From Weissella thailandensis (GTDB lineage: Bacteria > Bacillota > Bacilli > Lactobacillales > Lactobacillaceae), in contig NZ_BJEC01000019.1 of assembly GCF_005405465.1 (NCBI RefSeq), positions 1 through 42,824 of the forward strand: a stretch of 42,824 bases of DNA, given 5' to 3'. The number at the start of each line of letters is the position of its first letter. Position 1 is the first letter of the stretch. Below, piece by piece: positions 1-9,682 of the stretch. Under the pieces are notes generated by a model that was not told the DNA's origin, ran no database searches, and worked only from the letters and a program-made list of their open reading frames with translations. Position numbers and translations under genes: made by a program.

Positions 1-70
1 TTAACGAGATGTTTCCCTTACAGTAACGTTGCACGGCATTAATTTTAAAATCAGTTGAATATTTAGTCAT
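1..70 (-). CDS. IS3/IS150-like transposase OrfA, N-terminal fragment cut by the window edge
   Basis: Only the first 23 codons are inside the window (MTKYSTDFKINAVQRY... then CKGNISL). The pattern of a short basic start followed by F-K-x-x-A-V-x-x-Y is typical of the first helix-turn-helix of IS3-family OrfA. The ATG is at 70-68 and reads leftward out of the window. A hairpin lies directly upstream. It is different in sequence from the IS at the right edge, so the two do not form an obvious composite transposon. Function is inferred from the start of the protein only. Confidence 0.6.
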   Translation of the reverse strand, partial: MTKYSTDFKINAVQRYCKGNISL

Positions 71-78
71 GAAAAATA

Positions 79-118
79 CCCCATAATCGTTAGATTTTTA
101 TGCCTAACAATTATGGGG
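79..118 (-). repeat. IS terminal hairpin upstream of left OrfA
   Basis: The arms 79-93 and 104-118 pair over 15 positions with one mismatch, around a 10-nt loop. Read toward the transposase, the stem ends in GGGG and is followed by TATTTTT and then the ATG, so it resembles a factor-independent terminator placed between the IS end (about 120) and orfA. It probably contains the terminal inverted repeat. The likely role is to stop outside transcription from entering the transposase. Confidence 0.5.
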
Positions 119-224
119 CACTTCATGTCTCAACCCTGTTTTATTTAGCATATATTAATTATAGACTCACAAAATTTGCAACATAAATGCGTTATAAAAA
201 ATGAAATCTTTTTTCTTACTATGC

Positions 225-1001
225 TTATTTAGTTGTAACCACCGTACTTAAAACCTTAACCGGATCCACAGGTAATGATTTTTCAGAACCGTCCGCATTG
301 TCTTTAACTTCAGCATCAGCAATTTTATCGACAACATCCATCCCGTCAATAACTTGTCCAAATACCGTATAGTTACCATCAAGCGAAGGATTACCTCCCT
401 TAGCATACGCCTTAACGATTTTATCAGGATAATCGCTTTCCTTTATCTGAGCAGATACATCTTCATGGTTCTGATTGATAAAGAATTGCGATCCATTAGT
501 GTCAGCGCCTGCATTAGCCATTGATAAAGCGCCTCTAATGTTATACAAGGAAGCAGAAATTTCATTTTTAAACCCTGATCCAGAATCAATTTTTGAATTC
601 TTGTCCTTCCAAATTGATGACCCACCACTTCCGGTACCAGTTGGGTCACCACCTTGTACCATGAAATCATTAATCACACGATGGAAAGTCGTATTATTGT
701 AATAACCCTGTTGCGCATGTTTCACAAAATTTTTAACTGCCAATGGTGCATATTTCTTAAACAGTTTGACTTTCATAGTCCCTGCCGTTGTTTTAATTTC
801 AACAACCGTCTCATTTTTATGAACAGTATTTGAAAGTTGTGGCAAAGAGCGTTTATTTAACTCTTTTTTTGACAAAGTATGATTTGATTGTGTAGTTGGT
901 TGCTTACTAGCATGCGATGATAAGAATGCAATCCCAATGGCAGCTAGAACAACAATAGTCACCATACCAGCTACAATTATTTCTGACCGACCCTTCTTCA
1001 T
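225..1001 (-). CDS. Membrane-anchored cyclophilin-type peptidyl-prolyl isomerase
   Basis: A 258-residue protein with an N-terminal signal anchor (about residues 7-30; no lipobox cysteine), a polar linker to about residue 65, and a full cyclophilin domain to the end. Family signatures visible are FHRVINDFMVQGGD and GSQFFI, which form the isomerase active site. It should act outside the membrane on folding of exported proteins. I chose the ATG at 1001 because GGGAG sits 8 bases upstream; the ATG at 1016 has no comparable ribosome site. Stand-alone gene, divergent in function from the pot operon beside it. Exact substrate is unknown. Confidence 0.85.
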   Translation of the reverse strand: MKKGRSEIIVAGMVTIVVLAAIGIAFLSSHASKQPTTQSNHTLSKKELNKRSLPQLSNTVHKNETVVEIKTTAGTMKVKLFKKYAPLAVKNFVKHAQQGYYNNTTFHRVINDFMVQGGDPTGTGSGGSSIWKDKNSKIDSGSGFKNEISASLYNIRGALSMANAGADTNGSQFFINQNHEDVSAQIKESDYPDKIVKAYAKGGNPSLDGNYTVFGQVIDGMDVVDKIADAEVKDNADGSEKSLPVDPVKVLSTVVTTK

Positions 1002-1097
1002 TTTGTTAACTCCCATTCTTTATTAACTATAAAGCATACACTATATGAACCATTGTATAATCAATTACTTAGCCAAAAGATAAAATAATAACTGAAA

Positions 1098-2189
1098 TCA
1101 ACGATTTGTCATCTTAAATTCTAAGAAATAGTCATTGTAGTTACCAACCCATGTTGGTCCCAAGTCTTGGTAAACCTCTAATTGTGATAAAGTGCTTTTG
1201 GGTGGATACCATGCCTTATCATTCTTAATCGATTTCGGTAGTAAGTTAACAGCCTGCTTGTTTGGTGTGGCATAACCAACATATTCAGCATTTTGTGCTG
1301 CATGCTTAGGTTCACTCATGAAATTAAGGAAAGCATACGCTGCACGTTTATTAGTAACAGTCTTAGGCATAACAATATTATCAAACCATAAATTACCACC
1401 ACCGCTAGGCACAATATAATGTAAATGTTTATTTTCCGCAATCATTTCAGACGCATCACCAGAATAATCAACTGCTATCGCCGCTTCATCCTGGGCCATA
1501 TAGGTTTTAATTTCATCGGCAACAATAGCCTTCACATTAGGCATCAGCGTATCTAATTTTCCTTTTGCAGCTGCTAACTCAGGAATACTTTTTGTATTTA
1601 CTGACTGACCACTTGAAGCCAACGCCATCCCCATGATGTCACGAGACGAGTCAATTAGCATAATATTTTTTTTGTACTTAGGTTGCCATAAATCATGCCA
1701 AGTTGTTATTTCGCCAGGCTTAACATATTTATCATTATAAACAATTCCTAATGTTCCCCAAAAATAAGGTATTGAATACTTATTATTGGGGTCAAAAGAT
1801 TGATTCATAAATTGTTTATCATAATTAGCTAACCCAGTTAATTTACTATGGTCTAATGGTACTAACAGATTAGCTGCTTTCATTTTTTGAATCATATAAT
1901 CTGAGGGAACTGCCAAATCATAATGCGTACCACCTTGTTTGATTTTTGTATACATTGCTTCATTAGAATCAAATGTTTCATAATCAACTTTATAACCAGT
2001 TTCTTTTTGAAATTCTTTTAACAAGGTTGGATCAATGTAGTCTCCCCAATTGTATATCGTTAGTGTTCGATTACCTGAACTTTTAGCACTCGTATCAGTA
2101 TCTTCAGCATGTTGAAAAGCTAAATTAATACCGAACAGTACACAAACAGCCGTTAAAATAATTCCTGTTAACCAAATAATTTTTTTCAT
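1098..2189 (-). CDS. potD: Spermidine/putrescine ABC transporter substrate-binding protein PotD
   Basis: A 363-residue extracytoplasmic solute-binding protein that delivers polyamines to the PotBC permease. It starts with a signal segment (residues 4-25) followed by LTIYNWGDYIDP, the hallmark start of mature PotD/PotF proteins. The segment before the single cysteine is LTAVC, which is not a good lipobox, so it may be held by an uncleaved anchor. Its ATG overlaps the potC stop by one base (TAATG), so translation is coupled. Last gene of potABCD. Polyamine specificity is family knowledge, not shown directly. Confidence 0.9.
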   Translation of the reverse strand: MKKIIWLTGIILTAVCVLFGINLAFQHAEDTDTSAKSSGNRTLTIYNWGDYIDPTLLKEFQKETGYKVDYETFDSNEAMYTKIKQGGTHYDLAVPSDYMIQKMKAANLLVPLDHSKLTGLANYDKQFMNQSFDPNNKYSIPYFWGTLGIVYNDKYVKPGEITTWHDLWQPKYKKNIMLIDSSRDIMGMALASSGQSVNTKSIPELAAAKGKLDTLMPNVKAIVADEIKTYMAQDEAAIAVDYSGDASEMIAENKHLHYIVPSGGGNLWFDNIVMPKTVTNKRAAYAFLNFMSEPKHAAQNAEYVGYATPNKQAVNLLPKSIKNDKAWYPPKSTLSQLEVYQDLGPTWVGNYNDYFLEFKMTNR

Positions 2190-3013
2190 TACTGATGCAC
2201 CACCATTCTTGCACCACGCTTTTTCTTACTTCCCTTTGAACTATAGTTAGAAATAAAATAATAGATAATTACTAAAATTAATGACAATAAGAACATCAAA
2301 GCTGACAGAGCGTTAACTGATAAGTCAATACCTTGTCGAGCACGTGAATAGATTTCAACAGAAAGGGTTGAAAAACCATTCCCCGTAACAAAAAAAGTCA
2401 CCGCAAAATCATCTAGAGAATATGTAATGGCCATAAAGAAGCCCGATAAAATTCCCGGCCAAGCATACGGTAAAATAACCCGTGATAAGACCTGATAATT
2501 ATTTGCTCCCAAGTCACGCGCTGCATCAACTAGTGCCGGATTCATCTCATTTAGTTTTGGTAAAACCATCAAAACAACGATGGGAATTGAAAAGGCAATA
2601 TGTGCTAGAACCACTGAACCAAATCCTAATTTCAAACCAACCATGGTAAAGAAAATTAAAAAGCTAGCGCCAATAATAACATCTGGTGACACCATCAAAA
2701 TATTATTCAACGATAATAGAACGTTTTTAGTGTTTTGTTGTTTTGTATTATAAATCCCTAATGCACCAAAAAGACCAACCAATGTTGCGATTAAAGCAGA
2801 TAACAACGCCACAATAAATGTATTGACCAATATCTGCATCAAACGTGTATCAGCAAACATATCAATATAGTGGCGCCATGAAAATCCTGAAAAATCGGCC
2901 ATAAAATCACCCTTATTGAATGAGTAAAAAATTAAATAAAAGATTGGTGCATACATCAAAATAAATACAAAAATTAAGTAGATATTAGACCATTTTTTCG
3001 ACTTATTTGCCAT
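2189..3013 (-). CDS. potC: Polyamine ABC transporter permease PotC
   Basis: A 274-residue inner-membrane permease with about six hydrophobic segments and the EAA-type cytoplasmic loop (DAARDLGANNYQVLSRVILP, about residues 160-180) that contacts the ATPase PotA. Starts ATG at 3013, overlapping the last 11 bases of potB in another frame, which is usual for this operon. Length and loop match the PotC family. The C-terminus is basic (SKGSKKKRGAR). It pairs with PotB to form the channel. Confidence 0.9.
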   Translation of the reverse strand: MANKSKKWSNIYLIFVFILMYAPIFYLIFYSFNKGDFMADFSGFSWRHYIDMFADTRLMQILVNTFIVALLSALIATLVGLFGALGIYNTKQQNTKNVLLSLNNILMVSPDVIIGASFLIFFTMVGLKLGFGSVVLAHIAFSIPIVVLMVLPKLNEMNPALVDAARDLGANNYQVLSRVILPYAWPGILSGFFMAITYSLDDFAVTFFVTGNGFSTLSVEIYSRARQGIDLSVNALSALMFLLSLILVIIYYFISNYSSKGSKKKRGARMVVHQ

Positions 3014-3821
3014 GCCTTGCTCCCTTCTTTTTGCGATCCCTAGTTAGGAACATTGTTAGGCCCATTGCTACGATTAAAATAACCCCGATAGTTGAACCCA
3101 TTCCCCAATTTTGCGTTACCAAGAAATGCTCTTCAATCGCTGTTCCCAATGTAATGACACGATTACCACCAATCAAGCGGGTAATCATGAATAATGATAA
3201 TGTTGGAATGAATACTGCCTGAATACCAGCCTTCACACCCCCCATTGACATTGGAAAAATCACTTTGGTCAGGGTTTGCGATGACGTTGCCCCAAGATCA
3301 CGTGCCGCATTAATATAACTTTTATCAAGTTCAATCAGCGAATTAAAAATAGGCATTATCATAAAGGGAATTTCTATATATGCAGCTACAATCAAAAATG
3401 ACAAGTTAGTAAACATTAATTGATGTGGGCCCACCCCAATTAATGTCAAAAAATTGTTGACTGTCCCGGTCTTAGAAAATAGACCAATAAATGCATACGC
3501 CTTCAATAATAAATTCACCCACGTTGGCAAAATCACTAACAGTAGCCAAAATTGGGCGTGCTTTAATCGACTCATGATATAAGCCATTGGATAACTAATT
3601 AATAAAGTTATCCCTGTCACGATAAACGCAAAAAAGACTGAATTAAAAGTCATGCGTAAATAAGTACCTGAGCTAAAATAAGCTGCATAATTTTTTAGCG
3701 TAAAATGCCCTGATAGATTACCAAATGATTGAATAACTAATAGAACCACTGGTGCAATAACAAACAACCCTAACCACAAGTAGTAAGGTATTGTATAACT
3801 AAATGTGCGATTACGATTCAT
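3003..3821 (-). CDS. potB: Polyamine ABC transporter permease PotB
   Basis: A 272-residue permease with six predicted membrane segments and the EAA loop INAARDLGATSSQTLTKVIFP. The start is placed at 3821: AGAGGAGG lies 9 bases before this ATG, and only one base separates it from the potA stop. An upstream in-frame start would run deep into potA and has no support. Partner of PotC; receives polyamine from PotD and is powered by PotA. Confidence 0.9.
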   Translation of the reverse strand: MNRNRTFSYTIPYYLWLGLFVIAPVVLLVIQSFGNLSGHFTLKNYAAYFSSGTYLRMTFNSVFFAFIVTGITLLISYPMAYIMSRLKHAQFWLLLVILPTWVNLLLKAYAFIGLFSKTGTVNNFLTLIGVGPHQLMFTNLSFLIVAAYIEIPFMIMPIFNSLIELDKSYINAARDLGATSSQTLTKVIFPMSMGGVKAGIQAVFIPTLSLFMITRLIGGNRVITLGTAIEEHFLVTQNWGMGSTIGVILIVAMGLTMFLTRDRKKKGARHGK

Positions 3822-3822
3822 G

Positions 3823-4923
3823 CTAAACGTCCTCCTCTGAGTCCTCGTATTCCTCCATACGAGCATCAAAATCTTCCTCAGACTCATCTAAGCGCATAAT
3901 ATGAATATCTTCAGGATCAAAGAATAAGCCACGTCTTTCACCAATCACTGACGGATTAGTTGCTTGAATTTTCCAATCATTTTGATCGTCATCATGCGCA
4001 GTAATCTCATAATAATCACCACGGAATGATTGATAATCAATGGTCACCACTAGCTTACCGTCATCGACCGATACCAAATCTAAGTCTTCCGGTCGTAAGA
4101 CCACCTCCACAAGTTCATTTGGACGCATGCCACCATCGACATTTTCAAATTCTTTACCAGCAAAAGATACTAGATAATCCTGTCGCATCACACCCGATAA
4201 AATATTTGACTCACCAATAAAATCTGCCACAAAATGGTTAATTGGTGCATCGTAAATATCCACTGGTGTCCCATTTTGAACAATTTCACCCTCATTCGTC
4301 ACAAATATCCAATCCGACATCGCTAAGGCTTCCTCTTGATCATGGGTCACAAAAATAAATGTAATCCCTAGCCGCTTTTGTATTTCACGTAGTTCATGCT
4401 GCATATCCTTACGCAATTTATAATCTAAGGCAGACAAAGGCTCATCCAACAACAAGACTTCTGGATCATTTGCTAATGCTCGAGCAATCGCTACACGTTG
4501 CTGTTGTCCACCAGACAACTCTGAAATTTCACGATCTTCATAACCCTTCAACTTTACTAGTGTCAGCATTTCAGCAACTTTAGCCTTAATATCACTTTTT
4601 TTCTTACCCTTAATAGACATACCAAAGGCGACATTATCAAAGACGTTCATATTAGGGAATAGTGCATAATTTTGAAAAACAGTATTCACCCGTCGCTTCT
4701 CAGGTGGTAAATCATTGATACGTTGCCCTTCAAATAGAATATCACCAGAAGTTACTTCTAAAAAACCAGCAATAAGTCGTAAGATTGTTGTTTTACCAGA
4801 CCCTGACGGTCCTAATAAAGTATAAAATTTACCAGCCTCTATTTCTAAATCGACTGACTTCAGAACAATATTATCATCATATTGCTTGGCAACATTTTTA
4901 AATTCAATAATGGGTTGAACCAC
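3823..4923 (-). CDS. potA: Polyamine ABC transporter ATP-binding protein PotA (GTG start)
   Basis: A 366-residue ABC ATPase. Walker A (GPSGSGKTT), the signature [15 protein letters not shown] and Walker B ([12 protein letters not shown]) are in order in the first 190 residues; a TOBE-like domain follows and the tail is very acidic ([21 protein letters not shown] spaced over the end). A GTG at 4923 is the best start because AAAGGTGG is 8 bases upstream; an in-frame GTG at 4935 overlaps that ribosome site. First gene of potABCD. Confidence 0.9.
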   Translation of the reverse strand: MVQPIIEFKNVAKQYDDNIVLKSVDLEIEAGKFYTLLGPSGSGKTTILRLIAGFLEVTSGDILFEGQRINDLPPEKRRVNTVFQNYALFPNMNVFDNVAFGMSIKGKKKSDIKAKVAEMLTLVKLKGYEDREISELSGGQQQRVAIARALANDPEVLLLDEPLSALDYKLRKDMQHELREIQKRLGITFIFVTHDQEEALAMSDWIFVTNEGEIVQNGTPVDIYDAPINHFVADFIGESNILSGVMRQDYLVSFAGKEFENVDGGMRPNELVEVVLRPEDLDLVSVDDGKLVVTIDYQSFRGDYYEITAHDDDQNDWKIQATNPSVIGERRGLFFDPEDIHIMRLDESEEDFDARMEEYEDSEEDV

Positions 4924-4954
4924 AACTAGTACCACCTTTCTTCACATAACCTTA

Positions 4955-4983
4955 ATTATACAAACTTATCAAAAAATAGTCGA
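4955..4983 (-). promoter_or_regulatory. Candidate potABCD promoter
   Basis: On the minus strand TCGACT (4983-4978), a 17-base spacer and TATAAT (4960-4955) lie 32 bases before the potA start. The -10 is perfect; the -35 is weak. Confidence 0.5.
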
Positions 4984-5060
4984 CAATGAAAGATATGAGT
5001 TAATCATGAAAACCATCCTACAGTATAAATGTTTCTAGACTATCATTAATGCCTGTTAAA

Positions 5061-5098
5061 CAAAAAGAGACCGGTTCATTATTCATGTCCAGTCTCTC
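5061..5098 (-). terminator. Terminator of the str operon (after fusA)
   Basis: Nine-base-pair stem (5089-5097 with 5066-5074, one G-U pair) followed on the minus strand by TTTTTG. It closes fusA transcription and may also work for plus-strand reads. Confidence 0.75.
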
Positions 5099-5125
5099 TT
5101 CATATTTATTTAATTAAAATTAAGC

Positions 5126-7243
5126 TTAGTCGGCTGAATCACCATACTTAGCAATAATCTCTTCTTGCACGTTCTTAGGAACTGCTTCATAGTGATCGAA
5201 TGCCATTTGGAATGTTCCACGACCTTGTGTAGCTGAACGCAAAGTAGTAGCATAACCAAACATTTCTGCTAGTGGCACCTTACCATGAATCAATACTTGC
5301 TTACCACGTTGCTCTTGACCTTCAAGCAAACCACGACGAGCTGAAACGTGACCCATTGCATCACCCAAGTTTTCCTCAGGAACAACAATATCAACCTTCA
5401 TAACTGGTTCCAAAATAACGGCACCAGCAGTCTTAGCAGCTTCACGCAAAGCTAATGAAGCAGCAATCTTAAAGGCAGCTTCAGATGAGTCGACATCGTG
5501 GTATGAACCATCATACAACTTAGCCTTCAAATCAACCAATGGGAATCCAGCCAAAGGACCATTGTTTAATGAATCCTTCAAACCAGCTTCAACTGAAGGG
5601 ATGTACTCACGAGGAACAACACCACCAACGATAGCATCTTCGAATTCGAATCCAGCACCTTCTTCGTTTGGTGCGAACTCGATCATAACATCACCATATT
5701 GACCTTTACCACCTGATTGACGCTTGAAGAATCCACGAGCTTGAACCGTCTTTGTAAATGCTTCACGGTAAGCAACTTGTGGCGCACCAACAGTAACATC
5801 AACGTGGAACTCACGCTTCATACGATCAACAATGATATCCAAGTGAAGCTCACCCATTCCAGAAATCAAAGTATCACCAGTTTCTTGGTTAGTCTCTGCA
5901 CGGAATGATGGGTCTTCTTCAGCAAGCTTTTGCAAAGCAACTGTCATCTTAGCTTGGTCAGCCTTAGTCTTAGGCTCAACAGCTAATTGAATAACTGGGT
6001 CTGGGAATTCCATTGACTCCAAGATCAACTTACGATCTGGTGAAGTCAAAGAATCTCCAGTAGTTGTGTCCTTCAAACCAATGGCAGCAGCAATATCACC
6101 TGAGAATACTTCAGGGATTTCTTTACGGTCAGTCGCATGCATTTGTAGCAAACGTCCAACACGCTCACGCTTATCCTTTGACGTGTTCGTGATGTATGAA
6201 CCTGATTCCAATGATCCAGTATATACACGCAAGAATGTCAAACGACCAACGAATGGATCAGTCATAACCTTGAATGCCAAGGCAGCAAATGGATCTTCAT
6301 CGTTAGCAACCAAGTCGATTTCTTCACCAGTTTCAGGATCGTTAGCAGTATATGGCTTAACATCCAATGGAGATGGCAAGTAGTCAACAACAGCATCCAC
6401 CATCATTTGGATACCCTTATCCTTGTAGGCTGAACCTGCAAGTACTGGGTAGAACTGTAGTGAAAGTGTTGCACGACGAATAGCTGCCTTCAACTCATCT
6501 TTGGTGATTTCTTCACCTTCTAAGTACTTTTCCATGATATCGTCATCAACATCAGCAATGGCTTCAACCAATTCATTGTACTTTTCTTCTACTAAGTCAG
6601 TGTAATCAGCAGGGATTTCGCCCGTTTCCCACTTCTCACCAAGTTCAGTCGTTGGGAACAAAGCTTTCTTTTCGATCAAGTCGATGACACCAGTGAAGTT
6701 ATCTTCGGCACCAATTGGCCATTGAATAGCCTTGGCATTGGCATCCAAACGATCCTTCAATGAATCAACTGACATACCAAAATCAGCACCCAACTTGTCC
6801 ATCTTGTTAACGAACACAAGACGTGGTACTTGATAAGCCTCAGCTTGATGCCAAACCGTTTCAGTTTGTGGCTCAACACCGGCAGCACCATCAAGAACGG
6901 CTACGGCACCATCAAGAACACGCAATGAACGTTCAACTTCGATAGTAAAGTCCACGTGACCTGGTGTGTCAATGATGTTAATACGGTATGGATCATTCTT
7001 ATATTGATCATAGAAACCGTGCCAAACAGCAGTTGTTGCGGCAGATTGGATCGTGATTCCACGTTCCTTTTCTTGATCCATAAAGTCCATTTGTGAAGCA
7101 CCATCGTGTGTTTCACCAATCTTGTGAATCTTACCAGTATAATACAAAATACGCTCTGTCGTCGTTGTCTTACCAGCGTCGATGTGCGCCATGATTCCGA
7201 TGTTACGCGTACGTAGCAAAGGATATTCACGCTTGTTAGCCAT
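5126..7243 (-). CDS. fusA: Elongation factor G
   Basis: A 705-residue translational GTPase that drives ribosomal translocation and, with RRF, ribosome recycling. G motifs are visible: [10 protein letters not shown] (G1), DTPGHVDFT (G3) and NKMD (G4), followed by domains II-V of normal length. AGGAG sits before the ATG. Downstream of rpsG in the str operon, but separated from it by a terminator-like hairpin (7331-7364) and a TATAAT at 7318-7313, so fusA probably also has its own promoter. Codon use is highly biased as expected for an abundant protein. Confidence 0.98.
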   Translation of the reverse strand: MANKREYPLLRTRNIGIMAHIDAGKTTTTERILYYTGKIHKIGETHDGASQMDFMDQEKERGITIQSAATTAVWHGFYDQYKNDPYRINIIDTPGHVDFTIEVERSLRVLDGAVAVLDGAAGVEPQTETVWHQAEAYQVPRLVFVNKMDKLGADFGMSVDSLKDRLDANAKAIQWPIGAEDNFTGVIDLIEKKALFPTTELGEKWETGEIPADYTDLVEEKYNELVEAIADVDDDIMEKYLEGEEITKDELKAAIRRATLSLQFYPVLAGSAYKDKGIQMMVDAVVDYLPSPLDVKPYTANDPETGEEIDLVANDEDPFAALAFKVMTDPFVGRLTFLRVYTGSLESGSYITNTSKDKRERVGRLLQMHATDRKEIPEVFSGDIAAAIGLKDTTTGDSLTSPDRKLILESMEFPDPVIQLAVEPKTKADQAKMTVALQKLAEEDPSFRAETNQETGDTLISGMGELHLDIIVDRMKREFHVDVTVGAPQVAYREAFTKTVQARGFFKRQSGGKGQYGDVMIEFAPNEEGAGFEFEDAIVGGVVPREYIPSVEAGLKDSLNNGPLAGFPLVDLKAKLYDGSYHDVDSSEAAFKIAASLALREAAKTAGAVILEPVMKVDIVVPEENLGDAMGHVSARRGLLEGQEQRGKQVLIHGKVPLAEMFGYATTLRSATQGRGTFQMAFDHYEAVPKNVQEEIIAKYGDSAD

Positions 7244-7267
7244 GAGTAAATTCTCCTTGAGTTTCTT

Positions 7268-7297
7268 AACGTTTAATCTTAATTTCCGTTAAACGTT
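7268..7297 (-). promoter_or_regulatory. Inverted repeat in the fusA 5' leader
   Basis: AACGTTTAA (7268-7276) is repeated as its exact reverse complement TTAAACGTT (7289-7297) with 12 bases between. It lies between the putative -10 box and the ribosome site and could form a 9-bp hairpin in the fusA leader. No known element recognised. Confidence 0.35.
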
Positions 7298-7330
7298 TGG
7301 TTATCTTATACTATTATACCGTAAATACAC

Positions 7331-7364
7331 CAAAAGTGGCTACTGTCAATTGACTGCAGCCACA
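7331..7364 (-). terminator. Terminator-like hairpin between rpsG and fusA
   Basis: GTGGCT/AGCCAC arms (7363-7358 with 7341-7336) with a partly paired interior and TTTTGG after the stem on the minus strand. The short U-run suggests partial termination, which would let some rpsL-rpsG transcripts continue into fusA. Confidence 0.55.
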
Positions 7365-7375
7365 AAATTGGAATA

Positions 7376-7846
7376 TTACCAACGGTAGTGTGCGAAGGCA
7401 CGGTTGGCTTCAGCCATACGGTGTGTATCTTCGCGCTTCTTAACAGATGCACCAGTATTGTTAGCAGCATCCATAATTTCCTTAGCCAAACGCTCTTCCA
7501 TAGTATGCTCACCGCGGGCACGTGAATATTGCACCAACCAGCGCAATCCCAATGTCACACGACGCTCTGGACGAACTTCGACAGGAACTTGGTAGTTAGA
7601 ACCACCGATACGGCGAGCCTTAACTTCCAATACGGGCATGATATTGTTTAATGCTTCTTCAAAGACTGCTAGTGGTTCATTACCAGTAGCTTCCTTAACA
7701 CGATCAAAAGCATCATATAAAATAGTTGAAGCAGTTCCACGCTTACCATCAACCATCAAACGGTTAATCAAACGTGAGACAAGCTTTGAGTTATAAATTG
7801 GATCTGGCAGAACTTCAGCCTGCTTAGTGTAACTCTTACGTGGCAT
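7376..7846 (-). CDS. rpsG: 30S ribosomal protein S7
   Basis: A 156-residue primary 16S rRNA-binding protein of the small-subunit head. The start [20 protein letters not shown] and the block [18 protein letters not shown] are typical of the family, and the length is exact. GGGAGG precedes the ATG. Second gene of the str operon, 17 bases after rpsL. In other bacteria S7 represses its own operon; no matching leader was demonstrated here. Confidence 0.98.
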   Translation of the reverse strand: MPRKSYTKQAEVLPDPIYNSKLVSRLINRLMVDGKRGTASTILYDAFDRVKEATGNEPLAVFEEALNNIMPVLEVKARRIGGSNYQVPVEVRPERRVTLGLRWLVQYSRARGEHTMEERLAKEIMDAANNTGASVKKREDTHRMAEANRAFAHYRW

Positions 7847-7863
7847 TATTTAGTCCTCCCTGA

Positions 7864-8286
7864 TTATTTTTTCTTGTTCTTAGGGCGCTTTGCACCATAC
7901 TTAGAACGTGATTGCATACGACCATCAACACCAGCAGTATCTAGTGCACCACGGACGATGTGGTAACGAACTCCGGGCAAATCCTTAACACGACCACCAC
8001 GGATCAAAACAACCGAGTGCTCTTGAAGGTTATGTCCAATACCTGGAATATATGCAGTAACCTCAATTAGATTTGACAAACGTACACGAGCGTACTTACG
8101 CAAAGCTGAATTAGGCTTCTTAGGTGTCATCGTACCAACACGGGTAGCAACCCCACGCTTTTGTGGAGAAGCAACACGAGTTGACTTCTTGTGTTGTGAG
8201 TTATAAGTATAGTTCAAAGCAGGTGACTTTGACTTTGAGCTCTGTGACTTACGAGGCTTACGAACCAATTGGTTAATTGTAGGCAT
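7864..8286 (-). CDS. rpsL: 30S ribosomal protein S12
   Basis: A 140-residue decoding-centre protein. It carries the conserved [15 protein letters not shown] loop and [26 protein letters not shown]. The streptomycin-site lysines in KKPNS are the wild-type kind. The short insertion after PALNYTYN is normal for Gram-positives. The ribosome site AGGGGA precedes the ATG by about 9 bases. First gene of the str operon. Confidence 0.98.
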   Translation of the reverse strand: MPTINQLVRKPRKSQSSKSKSPALNYTYNSQHKKSTRVASPQKRGVATRVGTMTPKKPNSALRKYARVRLSNLIEVTAYIPGIGHNLQEHSVVLIRGGRVKDLPGVRYHIVRGALDTAGVDGRMQSRSKYGAKRPKNKKK

Positions 8287-8619
8287 TTCGAAGAGTCCCC
8301 TTTCAATTTTTCTATTTTTTATAATGGTAAGTCCACATTTCCAGGCGTGTCATTTATTAAACAATACATCTAGAAACGAAACTATATTTGGTACTTTTCG
8401 TTTACGAGTTCAGCACGTCGCGTAACCGCAAACACCCTGCTAACTAAAAGCACAATTAATAATATAACACCATATCGATACTTATGCAACCTTTTTATCC
8501 TATAAAAAACGTTGCTAGATGGGCTTTTAGTTTGCAAACAATTCCGGGCGTGTCATTTTTATCAAAACGGCCCTTTATGACGTCTCTATTAATTATCAAA
8601 CGAAAAGGATCGTAAATTT
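8287..8619. other. Divergent intergenic region between the str operon and the A24 peptidase gene
   Basis: No gene is seen. On the minus strand it holds the str promoter and a leader of roughly 170 bases with hairpin-forming stretches (for example AAACGAAA at 8374-8381 with TTTCGTTT at 8396-8403). It also carries two copies of a 17-base motif (8338-8354 and 8541-8557) with one difference, TTCC(A/G)GGCGTGTCATTT. The second copy is close to the plus-strand gene at 8620. Confidence 0.6.
8461..8489 (-). promoter_or_regulatory. str operon promoter
   Basis: TTGCAT (8489-8484), a 17-base spacer and TATATT (8466-8461) on the minus strand. This places the start of rpsL mRNA near 8454. Confidence 0.7.
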
Positions 8620-9012
8620 ATGCTTCTTGAATTTTTATTATTAATGATCATGTGTTTTCTCTCTTACCAAGATTTTAAAGAACAATCTATCAACAGTTTA
8701 TGGTTAAGCTTTCCCTTACTAATTGCCGCCTTGTTTTACCGTTCATCTATTTGGCTAACATTTTCAATCTATTGTCTCTGTTTAATCATTAATACCCTTA
8801 ATCAGGAGCATTTTATTGGTAATGGTGATTTAGATATATTGTCGGTATTAAGTTTATATGTTAATTTTCAACAATTTTGGTTTATCTGTACCATTGCATG
8901 TGCCTGTCAATTGACTTATCATTTATTCACTCAAAAACAAGCTCTCGCCTTTGTACCAGCCATCACCATTGGCTACCTGATTTGCTTATTACATCAGATT
9001 TTTGCAAACTAA
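8620..9012 (+). CDS. Short type IV prepilin peptidase-like protein (A24 domain only)
   Basis: A 130-residue, almost wholly membrane-embedded protein. It has the two aspartates of the A24 (GxGD) family: Asp18 in SYQDFKEQSIN and Asp70 in FIGNGDLD. The N-terminal methylation domain found in full ComC/TppA prepilin peptidases (about 220 residues) is missing, and there is no upstream coding continuation. It is the only plus-strand protein gene in this part of the window and is flanked by ribosomal operons. It could be the processing enzyme for competence pseudopili (ComGC-type prepilins) or a degenerate remnant. The start follows AAAGGA by 9 bases. Confidence 0.65.
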   Translation: MLLEFLLLMIMCFLSYQDFKEQSINSLWLSFPLLIAALFYRSSIWLTFSIYCLCLIINTLNQEHFIGNGDLDILSVLSLYVNFQQFWFICTIACACQLTYHLFTQKQALAFVPAITIGYLICLLHQIFAN

Positions 9013-9041
9013 AAACGCCATGATTAACATCACAGCGTTTT
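9012..9041. terminator. Bidirectional terminator between the A24 peptidase gene and rplT
   Basis: Arms AAAACGC (9012-9018) and GCGTTTT (9035-9041) give a hairpin with T-runs on both strands. It serves the convergent ends of the plus-strand peptidase gene and the minus-strand infC operon. Confidence 0.65.
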
Positions 9042-9056
9042 ATTACTTACTAAGCA

Positions 9057-9617
9057 TTAAACCAATGCTAACAAGTCAGCCTTCTTTGCTGAAGAAGCAA
9101 ATTCAATGCCATTTTCTGACAAGTATGCTTTGATTTCAGCAACAGTATTCTTTTCAGTTGGCTTTGCAACAGCATCTTCTGATGCAGTCTTTGATGCAGC
9201 AGCGTTAACAGTAACGCCCTTTTCAAAAGTAGCAGCTGACTTTTCTGCAGCAACTTGGCCGTTATCTGCCAAAGCCTTCTTTGCTGATTCAACCAAAGCT
9301 GAGAATGCTTCGAAATCTGAAACAGCTAATTCTGCTAACATCTTACGGTTCAAAGTTGAACCCATCAATGACAAACCGTTCATGAAACGTGAGTATGACA
9401 AACCGTTCATACGTGCACCAGCATTGATACGTGCAATCCACAACTTACGGAAGTTGCGCTTTGTTTGCTTACGATCACGGAATGCATAGAACCATGACTT
9501 CCAAACTTGTTGCTTAGCAACTTTATAGTTGATATGACGTTGACCACGGTAACCCTTGGCCAATTTAATCATCTTCTTACGACGTGAACGCGTAACGTTA
9601 CCACCCTTAACTCGCAT
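9057..9617 (-). CDS. rplT: 50S ribosomal protein L20 with a C-terminal extension
   Basis: Residues 1-118 are a normal L20: basic N-terminal arm [15 protein letters not shown], then the 23S-binding globular part ([24 protein letters not shown]). The usual family length is about 118; this one runs to 186. Residues 119-156 are an Ala/Lys/Thr-rich linker, and 157-186 ([16 protein letters not shown]... [10 protein letters not shown]) look like a helix-extended-helix/SAP-like nucleic-acid-binding motif. The reading frame and codon use continue smoothly, so this is not a sequencing slip. GGAGGA precedes the ATG. Last gene of infC-rpmI-rplT. Confidence 0.93.
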   Translation of the reverse strand: MRVKGGNVTRSRRKKMIKLAKGYRGQRHINYKVAKQQVWKSWFYAFRDRKQTKRNFRKLWIARINAGARMNGLSYSRFMNGLSLMGSTLNRKMLAELAVSDFEAFSALVESAKKALADNGQVAAEKSAATFEKGVTVNAAASKTASEDAVAKPTEKNTVAEIKAYLSENGIEFASSAKKADLLALV

Positions 9618-9682
9618 GGGTATTTCCTCCAGTAATTTCTAATTTTTTATTCGGAACCAGCCTTAATTATTAAAAGTAATAA

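Noticed and set aside
9106-9489. Plus-strand ORF opposite rplT
   Set aside because: It is the antisense shadow of a highly biased ribosomal protein gene.
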